Shown: positions 56,765 to 64,000 of the stretch, piece after piece
Position numbering within the stretch: position 1 is the stretch's first letter
Layout: each line of letters opens with the position of its first letter
NCBI GenBank assembly: GCA_030762895.1
Contig: CM061065.1
Span: 80,671,607-80,735,606, forward strand
Reading direction: 5' to 3'
Origin: Sophora flavescens
Lineage: Eukaryota > Streptophyta > Magnoliopsida > Fabales > Fabaceae
DNA: 64,000 nt
Notes under the pieces: generated by a model
The model's database searches: none
What the model saw: only the letters and a program-made list of their open reading frames with translations
Told to the model about the DNA's origin: nothing
Translations under genes and position numbers: made by a program

Positions 56765-56950
56765 TATAACATCATAAGAACACTAGTACCCCGACGTCTC
56801 GGTTACTAAGTTCCATATCGTCGTTTTACATCGTTTTTGTCTGTGAAACACAAATCCAAAATAGGATAACGTCATAAGAACACTAGTACCCCGACATCTC
56901 GGTTACTAAGTTCTATATCGTCGTTTACGCTGTTTTTCGTCTATGAAAAC
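56765..56950. repeat. Direct duplication of about 100 bp inside the solo LTR
   Basis: 'cataagaacactagtacccc' and following text to 'atatcgtcgttt' occurs at about 56771-56840 and again at 56873-56945, with few differences. Confidence 0.85.
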
Positions 56951-59617
56951 AAATCCAAAATAATATCTCCGCAACTTATCCAAGTTCACGGAAATACGTC
57001 ATTGAGTAAACTCATTTACAGAAAATCTTTTCTACTTGAAATTCGTTTATAAAACGTCCAATCATCAAAAACTTTTTACTGAAACTTCAACTATAAAAAT
57101 TAAATCAATTCATATTAAACTTCTTCTCAAAACAAGTAATCGCTTATTTTTAAACTTTCACCGCAAATAATTTCAAAACTTGCCATCATTTATCATTTTC
57201 CAAGAAAATATTTTTAAAGTCAAACTTTGACTTTTCATTTTATATTATTATTTTATTATTTGTATTTTTATAAATTATTTTTGAATATTAATTTCACAAA
57301 ATAACTTTTTATAATATTTTGGAATTTCTTGCATAAAAATTAGCAGTACTAAAAAAATTTCACGGTTACGCTCTCACCGTGGCTCATAAATTTCTTTTAC
57401 ACTAATAAATCATTAAAATAATAATATTTCTCAGAACTCATTATTTTTCCAAAATAATATTTTCCCCCACTATTATATTCCAACATTTCCCATAAAACGT
57501 TGAATATAATTTTCACAGCTTATTAAATCTTTTATCTGATTAATCGGTTGTGTGCATCGACCATTGCCGGGCCTCTCAAACAACATTCAACAACATCATT
57601 CAACAACATCACCATAATTATATCACCAGGCAGATCATGCATCATAGCAACATAATATACTACTGCAGATAATTAAATCAATTAAAAGCATATTAATCAC
57701 CGATGCACAAATAAACAACACAACGTAAGCCACGTAAACAAATAATCACAACCACATATAAATCATATAAACCACACTAAAAGCAAATAGTTATTGAGAA
57801 AATCCCTCAGGTAAGCTCCCCTTACCTCTTGGAGACTTGAACTAACGGTTTCAAATAATCTCCCGATTTGATCTGGCTTCCTCCGTCGGCTTTAGGTCAA
57901 ACCAACCCGATCGATTCCTTCATAACGAATTGTAACCAAAATAAATCAAATCAAAAAAAAACATACTTGACTCATGGAGGTTAAGGTTCGGCCTCAACAA
58001 CTTTTCTAGGTTAGGAAAGTTAAAATTTTGTTAACTTAGGGATTTATGATCCATAAGTAACTTAAACATGATTAAGCACTTAAACCAAGATTATGAACCA
58101 AGAACATGAACTAAAACTCATCTAGTTCCAAGAACTAGGGTTTCGTCCAAGGGCTGAGTTTGGGGTTAGAAATCTCTAAAATTTCTAAACTCTTGGATTT
58201 AATCAACATACAAAACCTAGAGTTGGATTAAAGTGTTACTAGACAACATTTGAATCAAAAATCCATCAAATATTCATAGCTAGGGTTTCGGCCTTAATGA
58301 AACAAATAGGTTAGGGTTTGATTGTTGATCTTATATATACTTAATTACAAGAACTATAAAGATATAATCATGAATCAAGACATGAAAATGAAACAAAACC
58401 TAAGAACACAAATTTGACCTAGGTTCGGCCATGACCAGAAATTAGGGAAAGAAATTTCTCATGATCTTATGCTTCTATATGATGAAAATAGAGATGATTA
58501 TAAGATCATATCAATTGGTTTCATGTCAAAAGGATTTTTCTAGAATTAGTTATGAATTTTTTAATCTAGTTCCATGAACTTTGAAGTAAATGAAGAACAT
58601 GTTGATCTAAGCCATGAATCTACAAAAGTTGTAAAGAGAAAGGATTTAAATGACAAGAGAAGAGGTTGTTACCTCTTGATGATCCAAGGAAAGCAAGATT
58701 TGGATGATGTTCTTCAAAGTTTTCTTATGGTGTTCTTAAGAAACTTAAAGAGAAAGATGAACATGATGAGGATTTAGAACAGTTTTAGTAATTTGGGCAT
58801 ATCTCTCAACATACTTGTCCGTTTTGTATGATCTTTATGTCGTTGGAAAGAAGAGAGAAAGATGAAAAACTTTCATGTTGAAAGTTTTTCGAGATTCAGA
58901 ATATAAAATGGTCATAATTTCTAGGAAGAATCTGACGAATTATGAACACTTTGGAGTTCTTATGGCAAAGCTTAGGTTTTCAAGAAGAAAAACATAGAAA
59001 TGAAAGATGAAGAGATACTTAGTGAAGAAGGCAAGAGTGAGCCGTGGGTTTTGGATAGGTTTGGTCAAATTTTCCAATGGCATTTGCTTGTAATTGTCAT
59101 AAAAAGACAAGGGCAAAATGGTCATTTCATAGCAAAAATTCATTTTGTCATAAATGCGCCATTATGGCCATTATGACTCGGATAAGCTCGTCATAAATAC
59201 TCGTCAAGTCGGTCAAATCCATCATCTCTGCTACGTTGCCGACTCCGGGTTTTCATCTGGCGCAAGCTCTTCCTAGAGATATCTCGACGTATACGCCTGC
59301 AACAAATATAATATTTTAATTTTTTTACCAAAATTTTTAAAACTTTCAGTATCGTAGTAAATACGATAAAAACATTTTTCATATCGTCCACGAATTCAAA
59401 TTAGGTCTTCTGAGTAGTAAACTTTTACTGTCAGTGAAAACGCAGACCAGTTTCCGTCTGAATTTTGAACCCAAAATTTCATCGTAACCCTAAGATATAA
59501 AACATGACGGGAAAATAACAGTATTTCACCCAAAATAATTTTCTAGGTCTCGGATAAAAATATATTTTTATATATTAATTACCGACACTAGAAAGCAGTG
59601 AAAATCGGGGTGTTACA

Positions 59618-61449
59618 TAGTCCGCAGCTGGCTTAGGCGGCCGAATTACTTATATATATTTAACTTTTATTTCCCTAAAATATAAAAATGTGGAAAAATT
59701 ATACTGTTTTTCCCTAAAAATTTTCATTGTTTCTGTTGTTGGACTTTCTCTATTTTTGATGTTCTTGTGCTGCTGTAACTATTGGTTTAAGAGACATAAA
59801 GCATATTGGTATGAATTCGTTTGACTGAATTAGCATTTTTTTGGAAGATGTAATTAGCATATCTGCAGTTACATAGATTTTTAAAAAAAAATAATTGCCA
59901 ATGTGTACCAACGTGGTAGCCTCAGAAACAATGATTTAAGTGCTAATGTCAAGATACATAACATAGTTGGAGTGTGTAGTGATAACAATTTTTTTTAAAA
60001 CACTATAGCATCTCTATAATTAGCATCTATGTTTAAGACACTTAAGTTGTTTTTTTATAAAATACTAGTCAGAATTCGTTTGGGGAAAAAAATATGTCGG
60101 GTCAACCCGAACAAGCCCGCAGCCCGCATATGGTCCTTTATTTTTTAAAGTTATATCAATGTGGTCCTCTTTTATTTTTTGTTCTGAAGTAGTCCCTCAT
60201 TTTGCAAATGTTGAAACAATGTGGTCCCTTTTTTTGTTCTGAAAGCCCTCTTTTATTTTTTTTGTTCCGAAATTGTCCTGCATTTTGCAAAAGTTATATC
60301 AATTTTGTCTTTTCGTACCAGAATTTAAATAGAAAGGACCACCTTTAAATTTAAAATAAAGATAAGGGCTCAAAATGGAACAAAAAATAAAAGAGGGACC
60401 AAATTAAAACCTAAAATAAAAATAAGGGATCAAAAGTATATTTAGCCATACTTTTTTGTTCCAAGATTGTTCGTTATTTTACAAAATTGTACCAACGTGG
60501 TCCTTTTTTTATTTTTTATTCCAAAATTGTCCCTCATTTTGTAAACGTTAAACCAATCCGGTCCCTTTTTTTTTTTGAAATGGTCCATCTTTTTTTTTAA
60601 AAAAATGGTCCTTATTTAGTAAAAGTTATATCAATGTGGCCTTCTCTATTTTCCACAATTTAAATGAAAAAAACCACATTGAAACCTAGAATAAAAGTGA
60701 GGGACCAAAATGGAATAAAAAATAAAATTGAGACCAAATTAAAACCTAAAATAAAGATAAGGGAACAAAAATATAATTTAGCCTTTTTTTTAAATATGTA
60801 AAAATGCTAGATATTTGTCGGATAAAATTAAAAAAAAAAAGAAATAACATGTATAATTTCTAGAACATGGGATAAAAATGTTAAAAAAATAATGTAACTC
60901 AAAATATAAACATTACAACTCATTTTTCACAAATTATGAATTACGATTCTCCTATCCTAATTTGGATTTTTTTTTAAAATATATATCTATTCAAATCTTT
61001 TTTGCATTTCCGATAAACGATATCTATTCAAATGGATATCTTTAGAATTATGTTTTTGATTCTTAATTAATTCACATTGACATAAGATAACTTCATAAAT
61101 ACAAAGCTTGTTAATGATTTTTTTTAGGATTTAATTGATATGTACTATCAGTATAAAGATGTTTTATATAGTCAACCAATCAAAAATTGTCATATAAGTT
61201 AAAATGTTTTATTCTTATCATAATTATCTTAAAAGTTACTCATGCCATGTTTTTGATTGATTAACATTGTAAAAATTTGTACACTATCAATACATAAAAA
61301 TTAAACTCTTTCTTTTATACTTGTCAAAAGCAAAAAAAAAAAAAAAAAGATTTCTCTTATCTATATTATTTTTATTATACAAATCTCCATAATGACTACT
61401 ATTCATGACACGTGTCATGTTATCATATTATTATATTTCCACCGTTGAC
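59618..61449 (+). other. AT-rich spacer of unit 3 after the solo LTR
   Basis: No gene is seen. Homologous to 14615-16435 and 39085-40940. It stops at 'ccaccgttgac', where the next LTR begins; the matching 'caatcc' continuation and the B-type B3 copy expected beyond are not in the window. Confidence 0.65.
60125..60790. repeat. Foldback repeat cluster, 'ggtccct' family
   Basis: Third paralogue of 15115-15775 and 39590-40235. Confidence 0.6.
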
Positions 61450-64000
61450 TGTAACACCCCCCTTGGGCATTATTTTGTAAACACGTGCAGAAATAAAATT
61501 AAAAGATAATTTGCTGGTGCTTTCGGAAAATAATTTATGTAAGTACATAAGTGTCTGAAATTGGGTATAAAAATTTTGCCACGACTCCACACCTAAGCCT
61601 TGATCGACACACAGACTTACTATCATAGCCTGACAAGCCTATTTAATTTAAAGAATATACCTGAATAAAAGCTAGTATTTCTACGAAAATTTCGACAGAG
61701 TCTCCTCTGTAATTCGGACATCCCAGGTAAGAGATCACCTGCTAAAATAATTACATTTTATTCCAGAATTCCAGTAACACCAAATACCGCCAGGCAGTAA
61801 TAAAAAAAATATAGTTATAACAATTAGCTATACATGACCAAAAGGAAAAGTTTAAGTTTTTCATCCAAAAAGAAGGGCTCTCCGAGCCATTTACATTCCA
61901 TCCAAAAATAAAGGCTCTCAGAGCCATACTCATACATACTATCAAAAATAATCTAAGTTTCAAACCCTAAGCTGGTCACTCTAAAAGTTATTCCTAAGAA
62001 AACTCACGTGATCTTTCCACAATCAAGTACTTCATCAAATAACCAGATCTAAGCCTCTGAATGACTTAGGGAGACTCCTCTGCACCATCTGTACTAAAGC
62101 ACCCATGGTACAATAGCGAACCAGAGGAAAACCTGATATGTCTGTAAGGGTGAGATCCCAATATATGGATTTAAATACGATAACCACATGCACTACTCTC
62201 AATTACCATTTAACATGAATATTCAAAGATAAACAATATATTTATCAAAGGGTTTCATACCCGACAGTCGTACCCGTTTTAAAAACCATGACACTTCAAC
62301 ATTCCACAACTAAATTTGAGACCTAATCTCCGGAGCTCCAACCATCAAATAAATGAGCTGATCAGGCTCTAGTTGCCAATTAAGGCAGAATCAATGCCCG
62401 ATATGGCAAAGTTCTATTGACCATTCCACAGTCCAACTCAAGGCAAAGTGGTGACTACATATAGCACATGGTCTACTTGGTCGTATATCCATCAAGGCAC
62501 GGTGACGCAAACTGCATGAATACTTGCCATCAAGCATTCAAGTCCTATGCAAAGGCACGTCTGCCCTGTAATGCATGTAAAACCTTTTGTTCTCGTTGTT
62601 TTCTTTGTGATCAATCTTTAGGTGTCGGAGCTAAAAGTCTCACGACTAAATCACCAATTTAAACTTTCAAGTTTAATACCTCATTCCAAAATAACTGACT
62701 CCAAGTCAAAAGGTGTGCAAATCACAAAATCCAGACCGATGCACCAGTCTTGGACGCGTAGATTTTAGTGCACAAAACCAAATATACGGTTTATAGGACA
62801 TTGTAGTCCATAATTTCCTCTTCGGACCCCAGGCCCATATCTTAGAACTCTAGACCCGACGTCTCGGTTGCTAGGTTCGTTTAAACCATTTTCGTTCTAT
62901 GAAATACAAAACAAAACCAAAGTTTCCTCAACTTATCCAAGTTGACGGAAATAACACCATTGCGTAAAACTCGTTTACAGAAATCCTTTTCGTTTGAAAT
63001 TCATTTATAAAACCATCAAATCATTGAGAAATTCATTTTTCTCAAATCCGTTTTCTTTTGAAAACTCCTTTTTCCGTAACAACCTCAAATCCTCGTAAAC
63101 TCATTTCCAACTCATTTCTATTTGAAATAATAAAATTTTTCCTCTTAGTTTTCGTTGTCAAATACTTTTCTAAAGTATTTTTCGTTGGAAATAAAGTCAT
63201 TTGTAAATCAAATGATTTTCTCTTTTACAAAAGTTCTTCATAATCATTGTTAAAATATCCTTGTCATTTACATTTCTTAGAATAACTTTTCGTCTTATTT
63301 TTGAATTTGTTTGGAAAAGACAACGTAACTGAAATATTTTCAAGATGTCGTCCTCACTATTTATTTAGAAATCACTCTTTTCTCCAAAACATCATCAAAT
63401 ATAAATACTTTCAATATTTTTCTTCCATAAATCAAGTCCTTTGAATTTCTCATCAAGTTTTTTTTTCAACGCTTTTATCTTTAATTTAATTGAGCACTGA
63501 CCAATGCCAGGCTTCTCAGTCAATCAACCAACCAACCAACAAATAATCCATACATCACAGTTTAATCATGCTTTCACATAAAACATTAAAAACCACATAA
63601 TAGTCATATTACAATTTAATTTGACACCACACATCGCAACAGATAAACTCAAATACGACACACAAATAGCATGCAGTCATCGAAAATCCCTCAGGCAGTC
63701 TCCCCTTACCTTTGAAGACAAGAATAAGATCACTCATTCCGGGTTCCTCTAACGCTTCGCAACGCTTATAACAACTTCGAGATAGCTCCAACCACTTACC
63801 CTCTTCTCCTTCAACTATGACCGTCACATCCACATAGATGGAAATGGGTCATCAACATAGCCAATAGCAAGTACAACCAAAAATCAGAAACTTATCATCA
63901 CAAAACATAAGTTTGTACAACTTAAATAATTAATTCACTAAGGAAAAACGATATTGGTTTTTCATTTAAAATAATCGGGGTTTTAAGAGGAATTGAGGAA
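61450..64000 (-). mobile_element. Tekay-like LTR, antisense, runs off the window
   Basis: Begins TGTAACACCCCCC at 61450. The first 250 bp are the reverse complement of the end of the LTR at 5423-8564 ('ttgatcggcacacng.tt', 'gtctgaaattgggtataaaaatttt'), and 61850-62160 and 62330-62380 also match it. The minus strand carries AGGTAAGGGGAG near 63703-63714. Left flank TTGAC (61445-61449) would be its target duplication; the right side is outside. No gene is seen. Whether it is a solo LTR or the end of a full element is unknown. Confidence 0.8.

Larger units (their letters stand above)
55515..59617 (-). mobile_element. Solo Tekay-like LTR, 4103 bp, antisense
   Basis: The plus strand starts TGTGACACCC and ends GGGGTGTTACA, so the LTR reads TGTAACACCCC... 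on the minus strand. Flanking duplications are TAGTT (55510-55514) and TAGTC (59618-59622), one mismatch; the empty sites in units 1 and 2 read 'ctagtccgca'. It has no internal repeat, primer site or pol, so it is a solo LTR. The minus strand carries AGGTAAGGGGAG at about 57820-57831. A 42-bp minisatellite (56222-56470) and a roughly 100-bp direct duplication (56765-56945) lie in it. Short frames (56246-56564, 58574-58777) are not genes. Confidence 0.82.

Noticed and set aside
58574..58777. 67-codon plus-strand frame in the solo LTR
   Set aside because: No motif, not seen in related LTRs, and composition like the surrounding AT-rich LTR text.

Overview
This 64 kb window is AT-rich plant nuclear DNA made mostly of nested transposable elements around a small tandem family of B3-domain genes. 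The host is most likely a papilionoid legume. That is an inference from the SIRE-type copia element with an envelope-like ORF, the abundant foldback repeats built on the phrases 'ggtccct...' and 'agggaccaaa', the Tekay-like 3-4 kb LTRs and the B3 family. No sequence here fixes the species.

Layout. 1-1009 is the right end of a Tekay-like LTR. 1010-12462 is a decayed sirevirus (Ty1/copia) with gag, pol, envelope-like ORF and truncated 3' LTR; it is split by a solo Tekay-like LTR at 5423-8564 (target duplication CTTTA). From 12463 on lies a tandem segmental array of about three units. Each unit holds an A-type B3 gene, about 4-5 kb of AT-rich spacer, a B-type B3 pseudogene, an antisense relic of an old copia RNase H domain, and a foldback-rich spacer leading to the next A gene. 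Unit 1: copy 1 (12503-13105) and copy 2 (17467-18060). Unit 2: copy 3 (36086-36590) and copy 4 (43050-43648). Unit 3: copy 5 (53505-54026), with its B partner missing because a further Tekay-like LTR begins at 61450 and runs off the window. Only copy 5 is clearly intact (173 aa). Copy 3 keeps the B3 domain but has lost its original start frame.

Later insertions are private to single units. They are a hAT-like element at 18391-24363 that itself contains an LTR element (19040-24204, minus strand); a non-autonomous Athila-like element at 24705-32872; a second hAT-like element at 37050-38060; a truncated LTR at 43935-44802; a relative of the first minus-strand element at 45048-50372; and a solo Tekay-like LTR at 55515-59617. 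Exact or one-mismatch target duplications could be read for the completely contained elements except the truncated LTR.

The most unusual material is in the three Athila-related elements. All lack most of pol. Two carry an unrecognised ORF directly after the primer-binding site. All carry clusters of GC-rich palindromic motifs (TCACGGCCGTGA class and CTCGCGAG class), once in each LTR just upstream of the TATA box and again in the internal 3' region. No rRNA gene, tRNA gene or CRISPR array was seen. All homology statements were made by eye from motifs, without database searches.
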